A program made the position numbers and the translations under genes. Shown here piece by piece: positions 31,756 to 42,965 of a stretch of DNA of 64,000 nt; the first letter of the stretch is position 1; the number at the start of each line of letters is the position of its first letter. The DNA is taken from assembly GCF_900182615.1 (NCBI RefSeq), contig NZ_FXTE01000005.1, positions 62,001 through 126,000 of the forward strand, written 5' to 3'. The stretch comes from Ruegeria faecimaris. GTDB taxonomy: Bacteria; Pseudomonadota; Alphaproteobacteria; Rhodobacterales; Rhodobacteraceae. The notes under the pieces were generated by a model. It ran no database searches, was not told where the DNA came from, and saw nothing but the letters and a program-made list of their open reading frames with translations.

Positions 31756-33333
31756 ATGCGGGATTTTCAGGCACCAGGCAGATCCGAAGTTTTTTCGACC
31801 GAAGGGATGTGCGCCACATCTCACCCGCTGGCAGCCCAAGCGGCCCTTGGCATTCTACAGCAAGGTGGCAACGCGATGGACGCAGCCATCGCCGGGGCAG
31901 TGCTTTTGGGATTTTGCGAACCACAAATGACCGGCCTGGGCGGAGATTGCTTTGTTCTGTACAACCGCGCCGGAGAAGATGAGGTTCGGGCCCTCAACGG
32001 CTCTGGCCGGGCACCGGCAGCAGCCAACGCTGGCAGCTTGCGCGATAAGGGACTGACTGCAGTTCCGCTCAATACACCGGATGCGGTCACCATTCCCGGC
32101 GCGGTCGAGGCGTTCTGCCAGCTGGCCGAAACCGAGGGCAAACTAGGGCTGGACGCCATCCTGCAACCCGCCATCCGCTATGCAGACCAGGGCGTGCCGG
32201 TCGCCCCACGTGTGGCTTTTGATTGGGGCCCGGGTGCTAACACGTTGCAAGGGGCAGCCAGGAACCACTATCTGCTGAAAGGAGACGTTCCAAAGACCGG
32301 AGACATGTTCCGGTCCGCCGGGCAGGCAGAAGTGCTGCGCAGAATCGCCAAATACGGACGAAAGGCGTTTTACGCGGGCGAGGTCGCCGAAGATATTATC
32401 TCGACCCTGACGGCCATGGGCGGGGTACACACAGCAGAAGATCTGGACGCGACCGCTGCCACACCTACAGTTCCGGTCGCAGGGCACTATCGTGGCTTGG
32501 ACCTGCTGGAACATCCGCCCAATGGCCAAGGTGCAACCGCCCTTTTGCTGCTGAATATCCTCAAGAACTTTGACCTCGGATCCATGGATCCGCTATCCGC
32601 AGAGCGTCTGCATATCGAGGCCGAAGCCTCAAAACTCGCCTACGATGCCCGCAACAGGTTCATCGCCGATCCGGATCATACGACACACGCAGACAGGTTT
32701 TGGGACCAGACAACAGCCGATCGACTGGCAGAGCTTATCAATCCAAACCATGCCATGCCCGCTGCTGCCCCACTGACCGAAGCCATTCACAAGGACACGG
32801 TTTATATCACGGTGGTCGACAGGGACAGGATGGCGGTATCGCTGATCTATTCGATCTTTCATAGCTTTGGATCGGGTATCGCCTCTGAGAAATTCGGCAT
32901 TCTGCTGCAAAACCGCGGGTCTGGATTTACGTTGCAATCAGGCCATCCGAACGAGTTTGGCGGCGGCAAACGCCCGATGCACACGATCATTCCCGGCATG
33001 TTGAAACAGAAAGGCAAAATCCTGATGCCCTTCGGCGTGATGGGTGGTGCCTTTCAGCCCACAGGACATGCAAAGCTGGTCTCGCTGCTAACTGACGATG
33101 AGTTTGCGCTGCAGCAGGCCATAGACGCACCGCGGGCCTTTGCAGACGGACCTGTCTTGAAACTGGAACGCGGAATTTCGCGGAAGGTCGCGCAACAATT
33201 ATCTGAAATCGGCCACAAAGTTCTGATTTCGGAAACACCTCTTGGCGGGGCTCAAGCGATCCGAATCCAGAAGAGCGGCGTTTTGCAAGGCGCAAGCGAT
33301 CCGCGAAAAGATGGGTGCGCGCTTGGTTATTGA
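31756..33333 (+). CDS. ggt: gamma-glutamyltransferase family protein
   Basis: A 525-residue Ntn hydrolase. The autoprocessing and nucleophile site is Thr348 in HKDTVYITVVDRD; SGRAPAAANAGS and the late GVMGGAFQPTGHAKLV segment are typical of the family. No signal peptide is present, so it probably acts in the cytoplasm, unlike E. coli GGT. It would hydrolyse gamma-glutamyl bonds or process cephalosporin-like amides. GGAAGG seven bases before the ATG fixes the start. Confidence 0.82.
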   Translation: MRDFQAPGRSEVFSTEGMCATSHPLAAQAALGILQQGGNAMDAAIAGAVLLGFCEPQMTGLGGDCFVLYNRAGEDEVRALNGSGRAPAAANAGSLRDKGLTAVPLNTPDAVTIPGAVEAFCQLAETEGKLGLDAILQPAIRYADQGVPVAPRVAFDWGPGANTLQGAARNHYLLKGDVPKTGDMFRSAGQAEVLRRIAKYGRKAFYAGEVAEDIISTLTAMGGVHTAEDLDATAATPTVPVAGHYRGLDLLEHPPNGQGATALLLLNILKNFDLGSMDPLSAERLHIEAEASKLAYDARNRFIADPDHTTHADRFWDQTTADRLAELINPNHAMPAAAPLTEAIHKDTVYITVVDRDRMAVSLIYSIFHSFGSGIASEKFGILLQNRGSGFTLQSGHPNEFGGGKRPMHTIIPGMLKQKGKILMPFGVMGGAFQPTGHAKLVSLLTDDEFALQQAIDAPRAFADGPVLKLERGISRKVAQQLSEIGHKVLISETPLGGAQAIRIQKSGVLQGASDPRKDGCALGY

Positions 33334-33367
33334 CAGTATGGGCCCGGTTTCACCCGCGCTTCCATTT

Positions 33368-33694
33368 TTAGTTCAAATGGAAATGCAACGGATATGCGCC
33401 GTTTTCAAACGGACCAAACATATCGGGGATATCCGGATGCTCGACCGGTTCTCCGGACTGGTCGGCAATCAGATTTTGTTCAGAAACATAAGCAACATAG
33501 AAGGATTGGTCATTTTCCGCCAACAGATGATAAAACGGCTGATCCTTGATCGGCCTGCTGTCTTCGGGAATGGCCTGATACCATTCTTCGGTATTTGAAA
33601 ACTCTGGGTCCACGTCAAAAATCACCCCTCGGAAGGGATGTTTTTTGTGGCGGACGACTTGGCCCAGCCGGTACTTTGCTTGTGTCTTTAGCAT
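33368..33694 (-). CDS. hspQ: heat shock protein HspQ
   Basis: A 108-residue protein of the HspQ/YccV family. The typical AKYRLGQVVRHKKHPFRGVIFDVDPEF opening and QPFYHLLAENDQSFYVAYVSEQNL are present. It is a hemimethylated-DNA-binding-like fold; in enterics it stimulates proteolysis as a Lon modulator. The chosen ATG starts the domain directly, with GGGGGC upstream; a longer frame adds 18 residues without need. It is convergent with ggt. Confidence 0.85.
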   Translation of the reverse strand: MLKTQAKYRLGQVVRHKKHPFRGVIFDVDPEFSNTEEWYQAIPEDSRPIKDQPFYHLLAENDQSFYVAYVSEQNLIADQSGEPVEHPDIPDMFGPFENGAYPLHFHLN

Positions 33695-33774
33695 CACGTT
33701 TGCCCCCAAAGGTCTTACTACCCGTTTCCTCATAGGAATGCCAATCATTGATCTAAAATAATGGGAAACAGTCT

Positions 33775-34656
33775 GTGAACCTCTTACTGACAGTACTCGA
33801 AATCGTGGCCCCGGTCTTCCTCTTGGCGGGGATCGGGTTTGCCTGGGTCAAACTTGGCTTTGAATACAGGCTGCAATTTGTGACCCGCCTTGCGGTGACG
33901 CTCGCCGTGCCCAGCCTGATTTTCGTGGCCCTGATGCAAACCCAGATCCCGCCCGGAGAGCTGACCCGGTTCACTTTGGCCGCCATCACAGGCCATGTCG
34001 GGCTGGCGGTCGCATTTGGCGTATTTGTCCGGGCCAGCAAGCTGGAAAGGCGCACCTATCTGGCGCCGCTGATATTCGGCAACACGGGGAATCTGGGCCT
34101 GCCTCTGGCCATTTTCGCATTTGGGCAGGCAGGCTTGGGTTTCGCGGTGATATTTCTGGCCGTTACCGCCCTGTTTTCCTTTACTTACGGGATCTACCTG
34201 GTGGCGGGAAAAGGCGCTTTCGGCAAGGTAGCACGTGAACCCATGGTTTGGGCTACTCTGCTGGGGGCGCTGTTTCTGTGGCAGGGCTGGCAAACACCTG
34301 TCTTCGTGACCAATACGCTGGACCTGCTGGGACAGATGGCGATTCCGATGATGCTGATCACGCTTGGTGTTGCGATTGCGCGGCTGACCACCAGAAAGCT
34401 AGGGCAAGCGGTCTGGCTATCGGCGTTGAAACTGGTCGTGTGTTTTGCCCTGGCATGGGCAATCGCAAAAGGGTTTGATCTGGATAAAGTCGCGTTCGGC
34501 GTTCTGGTGGTGCAGATGTGTACGCCGGTTGCAGTAACCTCATACCTGCTGGCCGAACGGTTCGAGGCGGATTCTGACGCGGTTGCGGGGCTGGTTATGG
34601 TCTCAACCCTGATGTCCGTCGGCGCTTTGCCTATAATTCTAGCTATTGTTCTGTAG
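33775..34656 (+). CDS. AEC-family (auxin efflux carrier-like) transporter
   Basis: A 293-residue membrane protein with about ten segments and an AEC/Mem_trans pattern. It starts at a GTG with a weak GGGAAAC upstream. Members carry carboxylates such as malonate; the substrate here is unknown. It is divergent from hspQ. Confidence 0.78.
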   Translation: MNLLLTVLEIVAPVFLLAGIGFAWVKLGFEYRLQFVTRLAVTLAVPSLIFVALMQTQIPPGELTRFTLAAITGHVGLAVAFGVFVRASKLERRTYLAPLIFGNTGNLGLPLAIFAFGQAGLGFAVIFLAVTALFSFTYGIYLVAGKGAFGKVAREPMVWATLLGALFLWQGWQTPVFVTNTLDLLGQMAIPMMLITLGVAIARLTTRKLGQAVWLSALKLVVCFALAWAIAKGFDLDKVAFGVLVVQMCTPVAVTSYLLAERFEADSDAVAGLVMVSTLMSVGALPIILAIVL

Positions 34657-34678
34657 CGATTGTGATTTCCTAATCGCT
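34655..34678 (+). terminator. hairpin at the end of the AEC transporter gene
   Basis: AGCGATT (34655-34661) and AATCGCT (34672-34678) form a 7-bp stem with a ten-base loop, overlapping the stop codon. Only CAATCTG follows, so termination would be weak or rho-dependent. Confidence 0.35.
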
Positions 34679-34716
34679 CAATCTGCGCTAGAATGAAGAA
34701 AAAAGGCACGAGGCAC

Positions 34717-35298
34717 ATGAGCAGAATTCTTATCGTACTCTTCGGGGTGCTGCTTTTGGCATCCTGCGGGGGTGGTTCCAAACAACCGCCCAGCAAGCTG
34801 AATGATGCATGCAGCATTGCACGTGAACGGCCGGAATACATCAAGGCGTTCAAAAGCACCGAACGGAAATGGGGCATCCCCGTTCACGTTCAGATGGCGA
34901 CGATCTATCAGGAAAGCCGCTATAAACACGATGCGCGCACACCGCATCAATATGTTCTGGGTGTGATCCCGATGGGCCGCCAGAGCAGCGCCTATGGCTT
35001 CAGCCAGGCGCTGGACGGGACATGGGATGAGTATCAGCGCGAAACCGGCAAACGCCGGGCCAAGCGGGACCGTATCCGCGACGCTTCGGATTTCATCGGC
35101 TGGTACATGAACAAAAGCTATGAGCGGAATGGCATCCAGCCAAGCGACACGCGCAATCAGTATCTGGCCTATCATGAAGGCCATACCGGTTATGCCCGCG
35201 GCAGCCATTACAGCAAGACGTGGTTGCTGAACGTGGCCAATGATGTGGATGCGCGCGCCCGGATGTACCAGGCGCAACTGTCAGGCTGTCGTTACTGA
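34717..35298 (+). CDS. lipoprotein with transglycosylase-like SLT domain
   Basis: A 193-residue lipoprotein. From the chosen ATG, MSRILIVLFGVLLLASC is a lipobox signal; an upstream in-frame ATG (34693) adds a poly-Lys start without a ribosome binding site. The mature part carries HVQMATIYQESRYKHDA (catalytic Glu-like) and SSAYGFSQALDGTWDEYQRETGKRR, which look like a divergent SLT fold. It probably cuts or binds peptidoglycan at the outer membrane. Confidence 0.75.
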   Translation: MSRILIVLFGVLLLASCGGGSKQPPSKLNDACSIARERPEYIKAFKSTERKWGIPVHVQMATIYQESRYKHDARTPHQYVLGVIPMGRQSSAYGFSQALDGTWDEYQRETGKRRAKRDRIRDASDFIGWYMNKSYERNGIQPSDTRNQYLAYHEGHTGYARGSHYSKTWLLNVANDVDARARMYQAQLSGCRY

Positions 35299-35304
35299 AC
35301 AAAC

Positions 35305-35340
35305 AGCGGGTCAGCGATTGCCTGACCCGCTTCTGTTCTT
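35305..35340 (+). terminator. terminator between the SLT lipoprotein gene and lolA
   Basis: AGCGGGTCAG (35305-35314) and CTGACCCGCT (35322-35331) make a 10-bp stem with a seven-base loop, followed by TCTGTTCTT. The reverse strand also has a T-rich tail (TGTTTGTTC), so it may stop both convergent transcripts. The lolA stop lies inside the stem. Confidence 0.75.
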
Positions 35341-35907
35341 GTTCGAAAACAAGCTGCTGCTTAGATTTTTTTCGGTATCAAGCTGTCCCAGCAGAACCGT
35401 TGTCTGTCCGCCTGCATTATCGTGGATCACCCATTTTCGCAGCTCAACCGGATCGCCAGTGAACATCAGCTCAATTCGACCGGAGTCAGGGTTTTTCGGG
35501 TCCTGTGCTGTCACGACAGTGGCCGTTCCGTCAAAGTCATGTCCAACCACCATATTAGCCTGACCCAGATCGACATTCCGTGCCAGAACCAGAGACAGAG
35601 GTGTTCGCTTTAACGGATACTGCTCGGGCGGTTGATTGGATTTCGGATCGAAAATCTGAACGGTGCCAGCGCGTGCCAACACAACGGCGCTGTCTGGCGG
35701 GTCATATTCGAACCGCATCTTTCCAGGTCGCGCGATCCACAGCTTTCCTGTGCTCAGTGAGCCATCATCATTGACCTGTGTAAATGTCGTCTCGACAGTT
35801 TTCAGACCATTCAGGTAATTCGATATCTGCGACAGCGGCAACTTGTCCGCAGCCCAGGCGGCGGGTGTGGCCAGTGTCAGTGCAAGGGCAAAAGCAATCT
35901 GTTTCAT
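35311..35907 (-). CDS. lolA: outer membrane lipoprotein carrier protein LolA
   Basis: A 198-residue periplasmic chaperone. The signal peptide is MKQIAFALALTLATPAAWA; the mature part has FTQVNDDGSLSTGKLWIARPGKMRFEYDPP, the LolA hallmark. It carries lipoproteins from LolCDE to the outer membrane. It follows ftsK by 39 bases on the same strand, the order common in alphaproteobacteria. Confidence 0.88.
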   Translation of the reverse strand: MKQIAFALALTLATPAAWAADKLPLSQISNYLNGLKTVETTFTQVNDDGSLSTGKLWIARPGKMRFEYDPPDSAVVLARAGTVQIFDPKSNQPPEQYPLKRTPLSLVLARNVDLGQANMVVGHDFDGTATVVTAQDPKNPDSGRIELMFTGDPVELRKWVIHDNAGGQTTVLLGQLDTEKNLSSSLFSNKNRSGSGNR

Positions 35908-35946
35908 AAGACCCAGATAAGCGCTCTGCCCTTGTTATTAAATATC

Positions 35947-38835
35947 CTATTGCTCTGGCACCAGGATTTCGCGTTTTCCGACGTGATTTGCCGATGAAAC
36001 AATGCCTTCGTCCTCCATCTGCTCAACCAGACGCGCAGCTTTGTTATAGCCAATGGCAAGTTTCCGCTGGATATACGAGGTCGAGCATTTGCGATCCTTG
36101 ATCACAATCGCCACGGCCTGATCGTAAAGGGCGTCTTCGCCATTGGTGTTGCCCCCGGTGTTCAAACCCAAAACAGCGTCGATATTATCAGCCTTTTCCT
36201 CGGTCGGTCCATCGACCACACCGCTCATATAATCCGGCGGGCCGAATTGCTTCAGATGGTTGACGATTTCCTCGACCTCTTCATCCGAGACAAACGGACC
36301 GTGGCAACGTGTGATCTTCGCACCACCCGCCATATACAGCATGTCACCCTGCCCCAGCAGTTGTTCGGCGCCCATTTCACCAAGAATGGTGCGGCTATCG
36401 ATCTTTGACGTCACCTGGAAGGAAATCCGGGTCGGAAAGTTCGCCTTGATCGTGCCGGTAATCACATCGACCGAGGGGCGCTGCGTGGCCATGATCAGGT
36501 GGATACCCGAGGCCCGCGCCATCTGCGCCAGACGTTGGATGCAGGCCTCGATCTCTTTGCCCGCGACCATCATCAGGTCGGCCATCTCGTCGACAATAAC
36601 AACGATATAGGGCATCGACTCGGGTGCGAATTCCTCGGTCTCGAACATCGGTTCACCCGTTTCGTCGTCAAAACCGGTCTGGACCGTGCGGCTGAACATT
36701 TCGCCCTTGGACAGCGCGTCTTTCACGCGGCCGTTATAGCCCGCGATGTTACGCACGCCCATCTTGGACATCTTGCGATAGCGATCCTCCATCTCTCCCA
36801 CGACCCATTTCAAGGCGACAACCGCCTTCTTCGGGTCGGTCACCACGGGTGAGAGCAGATGCGGGATGCCGTCATAGACCGACAATTCCAGCATCTTGGG
36901 GTCGATCATGATCAGGCGGCATTCATCCGGCGTCAGCTTATACAGCAACGACAGGATCATCGTGTTGATCGCCACCGATTTACCGGAACCAGTGGTCCCC
37001 GCGATCAGCAGGTGGGGCATCTTGGCCAGATTGGCCACAACGGATTCACCGCCAATATCCTTGCCCAGCGCCAAAGGCAGCGCCTGATTGCCGTCTCCGA
37101 AGTCACGGCTCGAAAGGATTTCGCGCAGTACCACCATTTCACGGTTTTCATTGGGCAGTTCGATCCCGATGACCGAGCGGCCCGGCAGGGTCGAAACCCG
37201 CGCCGAGAGGGCCGACATCGAGCGGGCAATGTCATCCGACAGACCAATAACACGGCTGGCTTTCAAACCCGGAGCCGGCTCAAGTTCGTACATGGTGACA
37301 ACCGGACCGGGGCGGACGCTGACGATCTCACCTTTGACGCCATAGTCATCCAGCACATTTTCCAACATCCGCGCATTCTCTTCCAGGGCCTCATCGCTCA
37401 GGTGATGGCGCTGAATGCTGGAGGGGTTAGACAGCAGGCCCAGCGGAGGCAGTTCGAAATCAGAGTGCTTTTCTTCGAACGACAACGCGGGCTGGGCCTC
37501 GGCCTGGGCCCGGCGCGAGGGTGGCGGGGTGCGGCGCACGGGTTGAGCAACCACCGGCTTGCGCGGCTCGGCCACGGGGATTTTCATCGCCGGGCGGGCT
37601 TGCGGCATCTCATCGGCGTCATCCTCGAAAACGGCCTCGTCATCGAAATCCGGCTCGGGCGCAAAATCCTGATGCAGCGGTTCCTGCCATTCTGTTTCAG
37701 GCTGCGCTGACAGCATCGGCTCGGGCGGCAGCCCGGTTGATGTCACTGGCGGCTCGGGCGGCAGATCGTCCGCAGGCCCTGCGTTCAGGATCAACGGGTC
37801 GGGTCCACGGCCCCGCCCTTTGGTCAGCGGCAGGTCGGGATCGGGCTCAGGAGCCATCTCTCCGACTGCAACCTTACGATTGCGCACGGCGGCAGAAATC
37901 TTTGAACGGATACGGTCCTCACCCGGCATTTCCTCGTAACCCGCGACAGGTTCACGGTCGATCAGCTCGGGTTCGGGCATGGGGTCCGGGCGGCGGATCA
38001 GATCAGGAATGCGCGACAGAAGGCCGGTCTTTACCGGTTCGGGCGCTTCCAGAAGTGGCTCGTCGAAAACAGGGTCCGCAAACGCAATCTCGTCGTCGAA
38101 CACGGCCCCTTCGGCGCGGGCCGTCTTGCGTTCGTCCCATTGGGCACGACGTTCGCGCGCAGCCTCCGCTGTTGCGGCAGCCCCACGGCCCAGCAGATTC
38201 ATCAATATGTCATAGGACATGACCAGCCCTAGCAGGAAGGCGCGGAACCCCTTGCGCACGTCATCCTTGGTGAAACCAAGAACAAACACGCCCAGCGTCA
38301 GCATCCCAATAGCCATCGCCAGAGACATCAGCTTGACAATAAAATGCGAGGATATGGGCAACAAGGTCAGGAAGGCACCCATGACCGTATCCCCAAACAA
38401 TCCACCCAGACCAAAACTATGCGTTACGCGCCAAGCCTCACCCGGCACTAATGTCGCCGCATAGACCGAGACAATGGCGATCCAGATCGGTGCAAATATC
38501 AGGCGGGCGACGGCACGATCTTCACCGAAATGCCCGGCAAAACGCACACCCCAGCCGATCAAGACCAACGCGATGCTCCAACTGCCCCAACCGACAATCA
38601 TGAACAATGGCGCCGCGATCGAGGCACCAACACGCCCCATCCAGTTCTGCACTGGTGCATCCGTCGACACCATCCAGTTCGGGTCATCCGGTGTGTAGGA
38701 CCAGATCATCGCCGCCGAAGCCAACCCAAGTAGGATCAGGGCGATGCCGATCAACTCTTTGCTGCGCCTCTCGATGGCGGCCTGAGTCGTGCTGTCCAGC
38801 AATGGATCGCGGTTGCGCGCGTTATATGATGCCAT
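35947..38835 (-). CDS. ftsK: DNA translocase FtsK
   Basis: A 962-residue FtsK. Four to five N-terminal membrane segments (about 25-200) are followed by a Pro/Glu-rich linker, the motor domain with Walker [16 protein letters not shown] (about 610-625) and Walker [15 protein letters not shown], and a C-terminal gamma winged helix ([29 protein letters not shown]). It pumps chromosome DNA at the septum and activates XerCD at dif. The ATG at 38835 has GAGGG upstream; a GTG at 38853 overlapping the aminotransferase stop is the alternative. Confidence 0.92.
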   Translation of the reverse strand: MASYNARNRDPLLDSTTQAAIERRSKELIGIALILLGLASAAMIWSYTPDDPNWMVSTDAPVQNWMGRVGASIAAPLFMIVGWGSWSIALVLIGWGVRFAGHFGEDRAVARLIFAPIWIAIVSVYAATLVPGEAWRVTHSFGLGGLFGDTVMGAFLTLLPISSHFIVKLMSLAMAIGMLTLGVFVLGFTKDDVRKGFRAFLLGLVMSYDILMNLLGRGAAATAEAARERRAQWDERKTARAEGAVFDDEIAFADPVFDEPLLEAPEPVKTGLLSRIPDLIRRPDPMPEPELIDREPVAGYEEMPGEDRIRSKISAAVRNRKVAVGEMAPEPDPDLPLTKGRGRGPDPLILNAGPADDLPPEPPVTSTGLPPEPMLSAQPETEWQEPLHQDFAPEPDFDDEAVFEDDADEMPQARPAMKIPVAEPRKPVVAQPVRRTPPPSRRAQAEAQPALSFEEKHSDFELPPLGLLSNPSSIQRHHLSDEALEENARMLENVLDDYGVKGEIVSVRPGPVVTMYELEPAPGLKASRVIGLSDDIARSMSALSARVSTLPGRSVIGIELPNENREMVVLREILSSRDFGDGNQALPLALGKDIGGESVVANLAKMPHLLIAGTTGSGKSVAINTMILSLLYKLTPDECRLIMIDPKMLELSVYDGIPHLLSPVVTDPKKAVVALKWVVGEMEDRYRKMSKMGVRNIAGYNGRVKDALSKGEMFSRTVQTGFDDETGEPMFETEEFAPESMPYIVVIVDEMADLMMVAGKEIEACIQRLAQMARASGIHLIMATQRPSVDVITGTIKANFPTRISFQVTSKIDSRTILGEMGAEQLLGQGDMLYMAGGAKITRCHGPFVSDEEVEEIVNHLKQFGPPDYMSGVVDGPTEEKADNIDAVLGLNTGGNTNGEDALYDQAVAIVIKDRKCSTSYIQRKLAIGYNKAARLVEQMEDEGIVSSANHVGKREILVPEQ

Positions 38836-38849
38836 TTTGCCCTCGTACC

Positions 38850-40031
38850 TCACGAATAGATGCAGTCGCGGAGCGTGATCAGCCCCTGCCGCATCTCTGT
38901 TTTTGGGGCCACCATCGCGACCCGGATAAATTGCTCGCCCGGGTTTTGCCCCGGATCACCTTGAGAAAGATATGCGCCCGGCAGCACCCGAACTCCGGTC
39001 TGCTGCCACAGTTTCAATGCGGTTTCCTCGCCACTTTCGACCGGCAGCCACAGAAAGAATCCGGCCTCGGGAGGCATATAGCCCTGGATACCTGCAAACA
39101 CCTCGTCTGCGATGGCGTATTTTTCCTGATAGAGCGCGCGGTTCTCGACCACATGCGCCTCATCGGCCCACAGCCGTGCGGCGGCGGCCTGCAATGGCAG
39201 CGGCAATGGCGCGCCGGCATAATTGCGTAACTGCTTGACCCGCTTGATCGTTTCCGGCCCGCCTGCAATCAGGCCAGACCGCAGCCCGGCCACGTTCGAC
39301 CGCTTTGACAGCGAGTTGAACAGGGTGATCCGTTCAGGATCAGCGCCCAGTTCCTTTGCGACCGTCAGAACACCTGTAGGCGCTGTGTCGCGGTAAATCT
39401 CGGAATAGCATTCATCGGCGAAGATGCGGAAATCATATGTTTCAGCCAACCGGATCAGCTCGACCCAGTATTCACGCGTGGCAACTGCGCCCTGCGGGTT
39501 GGCCGGTGAGCAGATATAAGCGGCGACAGTGCGGTTCAGCACATCCGCGGGCAATCCCGCATAGTCCGGCAGATGATCTGTGGCCGCCGTGGCCGGGACA
39601 AAAACCGGATCAGCCCCGACCGAGATCGAGGCAACCATATAGACCTGATAGAACGGGTTCGGGCACAGAACGACCGGTTTTTGTCCGTATTTCTGTTCGG
39701 GGCACAGCGCCATGGCGGCGTTATACAGCCCTTCGCGCGTCCCGTTCAGGGCCATAACCTGCGTGTCCGGATCCATCGTGACGCCATAACGGCGTGCAAT
39801 CCAGTCAGTGATCGCACCGCGCAGCTCGGCCGAACCCTCATTCGGCGGATATCCCTGAAAACCGGCAGCATTTTCCGCAATCACGTCGCTGACCCAGGCC
39901 GGAAAAGCGTGCATCGGCGCACCAATGGTCATGTGAATCACTTCACCGCCCGGTTGGTGATGATCCAACAGGGTGCGCAGGCGCGGGAATGCGTATTCCG
40001 GAAGGTTCGAAAACCGCTCGGGGAAATTCAT
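38850..40031 (-). CDS. class I/II pyridoxal-phosphate aminotransferase (DapC-like)
   Basis: A 393-residue aminotransferase. [14 protein letters not shown] carries the PLP lysine, and [11 protein letters not shown] and [10 protein letters not shown] are the usual cofactor-binding blocks. The sequence style matches N-succinyldiaminopimelate aminotransferase (DapC) annotated in many alphaproteobacteria, but other keto-acid substrates are possible. GAGG eight bases before the chosen ATG fixes the start. It precedes ftsK with a short overlap zone. Confidence 0.8.
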   Translation of the reverse strand: MNFPERFSNLPEYAFPRLRTLLDHHQPGGEVIHMTIGAPMHAFPAWVSDVIAENAAGFQGYPPNEGSAELRGAITDWIARRYGVTMDPDTQVMALNGTREGLYNAAMALCPEQKYGQKPVVLCPNPFYQVYMVASISVGADPVFVPATAATDHLPDYAGLPADVLNRTVAAYICSPANPQGAVATREYWVELIRLAETYDFRIFADECYSEIYRDTAPTGVLTVAKELGADPERITLFNSLSKRSNVAGLRSGLIAGGPETIKRVKQLRNYAGAPLPLPLQAAAARLWADEAHVVENRALYQEKYAIADEVFAGIQGYMPPEAGFFLWLPVESGEETALKLWQQTGVRVLPGAYLSQGDPGQNPGEQFIRVAMVAPKTEMRQGLITLRDCIYS

Positions 40032-40138
40032 AACTACTGCCTCAATATCGGGATCATTTCGCCCCGTTTTCAAGCAGGTTACAGTCCGGGCGGGGCTTCG
40101 TCCAGACAAAGAGGCGCCGAATCAGGGGATTGTGGCAT

Positions 40139-41467
40139 TCAGGCCAATGCGGCCTCGGCCGCGGAACCAAGCCGCAAAAGCGCCTCTTCGGACCCCGGAT
40201 AACCCATCATCATCAGCCCGCAGCCCGGTTTTCCGGTCGGCAAGGTCAGCGCTGCCAGCCCCATGAGGTTGCCGATCCGGGTGTTCCGCAATGCCAGCAG
40301 GTTTTCGGTGACGTAATAGTCATGATCGCTCATCAGCCGTTCAAGATTGGGCGGCAGGATCGGTGCAGTTGGGGCCAAAACGGCGTCAAACCCGGCAGTG
40401 GCCACGTCCCATGCACCGCGACACGCCTTCAGCCTTGACCAGGCTGCAACATAATCGGGGCCCGAAGCATTTCGTCCAGCACGGAACCGTTCGAGTATTT
40501 CGGGATACATCACATCTGGGTTGGCCTCGATCACATCTCGCCACAGGCCATAGGCTTCGGTGGTGTAAAGAACCCCCGACAGCCCCATCGCGTCGGCTAG
40601 TTCAGGGACCTCAAGAGGCAGGATATCTGCACCGGCCTCACGCAACCGATCCAGGGCATCCTCGTAAGCGACACGCGGCTCTGCGCGCAAATCATCCTTG
40701 GCGACAGTCTGCAAATCCGCGAAACGACGCCCCTTTAGATTGGCTCCGCGCAAATCAGCTGGCGTCCCGCCCTCCAGCATGGCCAGCATATGGGTCGCAT
40801 CTTCGACCGAGCGGGCCAGCGGTCCAACGGTATCAAACCGCAGGCACAACGGGACTGTACCCTCCAGGCTGACCCGCCCGGCAGTGGTTTTCAGCCCGAC
40901 CAGATTGTTCCAGGCTGACGGTATCCGCACCGACCCGCCAGTATCCGAGCCAATCGCGCAGGCCGCCAAGCCCCAAGCCACGGACGCCGCAGCCCCCGAG
41001 GATGACCCGCCGGGAACCGCATCCTCATCATCGATGCAGGGCGGTGTTCCGGTGATCGGGTTCAGGCCCAGACCCGAGAACGCCAGCTCGCTCATATGGG
41101 TTTTGCCAAGACATACCGCGCCCATGGCACTGGCATGTCGCAGCACGATTGCATCAGTTTTGGGAACCCGGTCTTTCAGCAGTGCCGTTCCTGCCTCGGT
41201 GGCAGTCCCGGCAGTATCGAACAGGTCTTTCCAACTGATCGGCACCCCATCCAACAATGATCGGCGCAATCCCAGCTTGGCCCGTTCCTGCGCCGCCTCA
41301 GCCTCGGCTCGGGCGCGCGCTTCGGTCACGCGGGCATAGATTCGGTCGCGATGCGGGTGGGCTGCTATCGCAGTCAGAAAGGTCTCTGTCAGTTCAACCG
41401 GGTCAATCTGGCCCATGCCAATGCCCCGACCCAGATCACAAGCCGTCATCGACAACCAATCCTGCAT
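40139..41467 (-). CDS. amidase (amidase-signature family)
   Basis: A 442-residue amidase with the Ser-cisSer-Lys triad: K80 in ISWKDLFDTAG, Ser155 in PGGSSSGAAAS and nucleophile Ser179 in GSDTGGSVRIPSAW. It hydrolyses amides to acids and ammonia; GatA-like length but no GatB/C beside it, so a catabolic amidase is more likely. A much longer frame upstream is not coding. It is divergent from ubiH. Confidence 0.83.
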   Translation of the reverse strand: MQDWLSMTACDLGRGIGMGQIDPVELTETFLTAIAAHPHRDRIYARVTEARARAEAEAAQERAKLGLRRSLLDGVPISWKDLFDTAGTATEAGTALLKDRVPKTDAIVLRHASAMGAVCLGKTHMSELAFSGLGLNPITGTPPCIDDEDAVPGGSSSGAAASVAWGLAACAIGSDTGGSVRIPSAWNNLVGLKTTAGRVSLEGTVPLCLRFDTVGPLARSVEDATHMLAMLEGGTPADLRGANLKGRRFADLQTVAKDDLRAEPRVAYEDALDRLREAGADILPLEVPELADAMGLSGVLYTTEAYGLWRDVIEANPDVMYPEILERFRAGRNASGPDYVAAWSRLKACRGAWDVATAGFDAVLAPTAPILPPNLERLMSDHDYYVTENLLALRNTRIGNLMGLAALTLPTGKPGCGLMMMGYPGSEEALLRLGSAAEAALA

Positions 41468-41556
41468 CACTGCCCCCTTCAATTTCTGCATTCCCAGCGA
41501 CGGTAGCGACAGGACCGCACATGGACAATCCCGAATGGGCGCGCATAGTGCGCAGC

Positions 41557-42783
41557 ATGGAACAGAGCTCGGATATCCTGATCGTCGGCGGCGGCCTGAA
41601 TGGCCCCGCTTTGGCTTTGGCACTGGCACAAACAGGGCACAGAGTTACCGTCATTGACGCGCTGGCCGAAAAGGTTCGCAAAAATGCGGCTTTTGACGGC
41701 AGAGCCTATGCGTTGGCCCTGGCCTCGCAGCGCCTGCTAGAGGCGATTGGGGTTTGGTCACGGGTTGCCAAACACGCCCAGCCAATGCTCGAAATCAAGG
41801 TCACCGATGGCCATGCAGGCGCTGGCCCGTCGCCGTTTTTCATGCATTTCGACCATGCCGAGATCGAAGAAGGTCCGATGGGCTTTATGGTCGAAGACCG
41901 CCACCTGCGCCGTGCCTTTCTGGACGCGATGGCCGCGGAAAAGGCCATTACCCAGATCAGCGGCAAGACGGTAGTGTCACAGCAGACCTCGGGAACAGGC
42001 GTCAGCCTGACATTGGATGATGGCGCGGTCGTCAAGGGTGCGCTGCTGATCGGATGCGATGGGCGTCGCAGCGGCACAGCGGAACGTGCCGGGATCAAAC
42101 GCACAGGATGGGATTACGGGCAGACCGCGCTGGTCTGCGCCATCGAACATGACTTGCCGCATCACGGCATCGCGCATCAGTTCTTCATGCCACCCGGCCC
42201 TTTGGCCATTCTGCCTCTGACCGGCAATCGCAGCTCTATCGTCTGGAGCGAGCGAACAGAAATGGCCAAGCGCATCAACGCCCTGCCCGAGGAGGACTAT
42301 CTGCAGGTCCTGCGCCCCAGATTCGGCGATTTCCTGGGCGAAATCCGTCTGGCCGGAGATCGGTTTACCTATCCGCTGAACCTGACCATCGCCAACTCTT
42401 TCATCGGAGAACGGATGGCACTGGTCGGAGACGCAGCCCATGGAATGCACCCGATTGCAGGCCAGGGCCTGAATGCGGGCCTGCGCGACGTGGGCGCTCT
42501 GGCCGAGGTGCTGACCCTGGCCGGACGGCGCGGGGAAGATATTAGTTCGCCACTGGTTTTGGAGCGTTTTCAGGAATGGCGACGGTTTGACACCGCGTCT
42601 TTGGCGATGGCGACGGATGTGTTCAACAAGCTGTTTTCCAACGACAATCCTCTACTACGGATCGGACGGGATATCGGGATGGGCGTCGTCGGGTCACTAC
42701 CCGGCCTGCGTCGCGGTTTCGTGCGCGAGGCCGCCGGCCTGACCGGAGACCTGCCAAAACTACTGCAGGGTCGGGCGATCTAG
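41557..42783 (+). CDS. ubiH: UbiH/UbiF-family FAD monooxygenase
   Basis: A 408-residue flavin hydroxylase. [23 protein letters not shown] is the dinucleotide motif and [21 protein letters not shown] the second FAD motif of UbiH/COQ6 proteins. It hydroxylates an intermediate ring in ubiquinone synthesis. The chosen ATG gives the usual short lead to the FAD motif. An ATG at 41521 with AGGA six bases before it adds 12 residues and cannot be excluded. The 3' end overlaps the convergent Trm112-like gene by four bases. Confidence 0.85.
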   Translation: MEQSSDILIVGGGLNGPALALALAQTGHRVTVIDALAEKVRKNAAFDGRAYALALASQRLLEAIGVWSRVAKHAQPMLEIKVTDGHAGAGPSPFFMHFDHAEIEEGPMGFMVEDRHLRRAFLDAMAAEKAITQISGKTVVSQQTSGTGVSLTLDDGAVVKGALLIGCDGRRSGTAERAGIKRTGWDYGQTALVCAIEHDLPHHGIAHQFFMPPGPLAILPLTGNRSSIVWSERTEMAKRINALPEEDYLQVLRPRFGDFLGEIRLAGDRFTYPLNLTIANSFIGERMALVGDAAHGMHPIAGQGLNAGLRDVGALAEVLTLAGRRGEDISSPLVLERFQEWRRFDTASLAMATDVFNKLFSNDNPLLRIGRDIGMGVVGSLPGLRRGFVREAAGLTGDLPKLLQGRAI

Positions 42784-42965
42784 TCCAGCTCGCGCGCCTC
42801 ATCCACCAACATGACAGGAATGCCATTGCGGATCGGAAAGGCCAAACCCGCCGCTTTTGACACCAGTTCCTGCTTTTCAGCGTCATAATGCAGCGTTGTA
42901 TGCGTCTTCGGACAAATTAGCGCCTCAAGCATGTGGCGGTCAAAAGCGTGTTCAACGGTGGTCAT
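42780..42965 (-). CDS. Trm112-family protein
   Basis: A 61-residue protein of the Trm112/YcaR family: [42 protein letters not shown] is the conserved body. The bacterial members are small activators or partners of methyltransferases. It overlaps the LON-domain gene by four bases (ATGA) and so is translated with it. Confidence 0.82.
   Translation of the reverse strand: MTTVEHAFDRHMLEALICPKTHTTLHYDAEKQELVSKAAGLAFPIRNGIPVMLVDEARELD

Noticed and set aside
41468..41629. Upstream extension of the amidase frame
   Set aside because: It overlaps the ubiH start region on the other strand and looks non-coding (Pro/Arg/Cys-rich).
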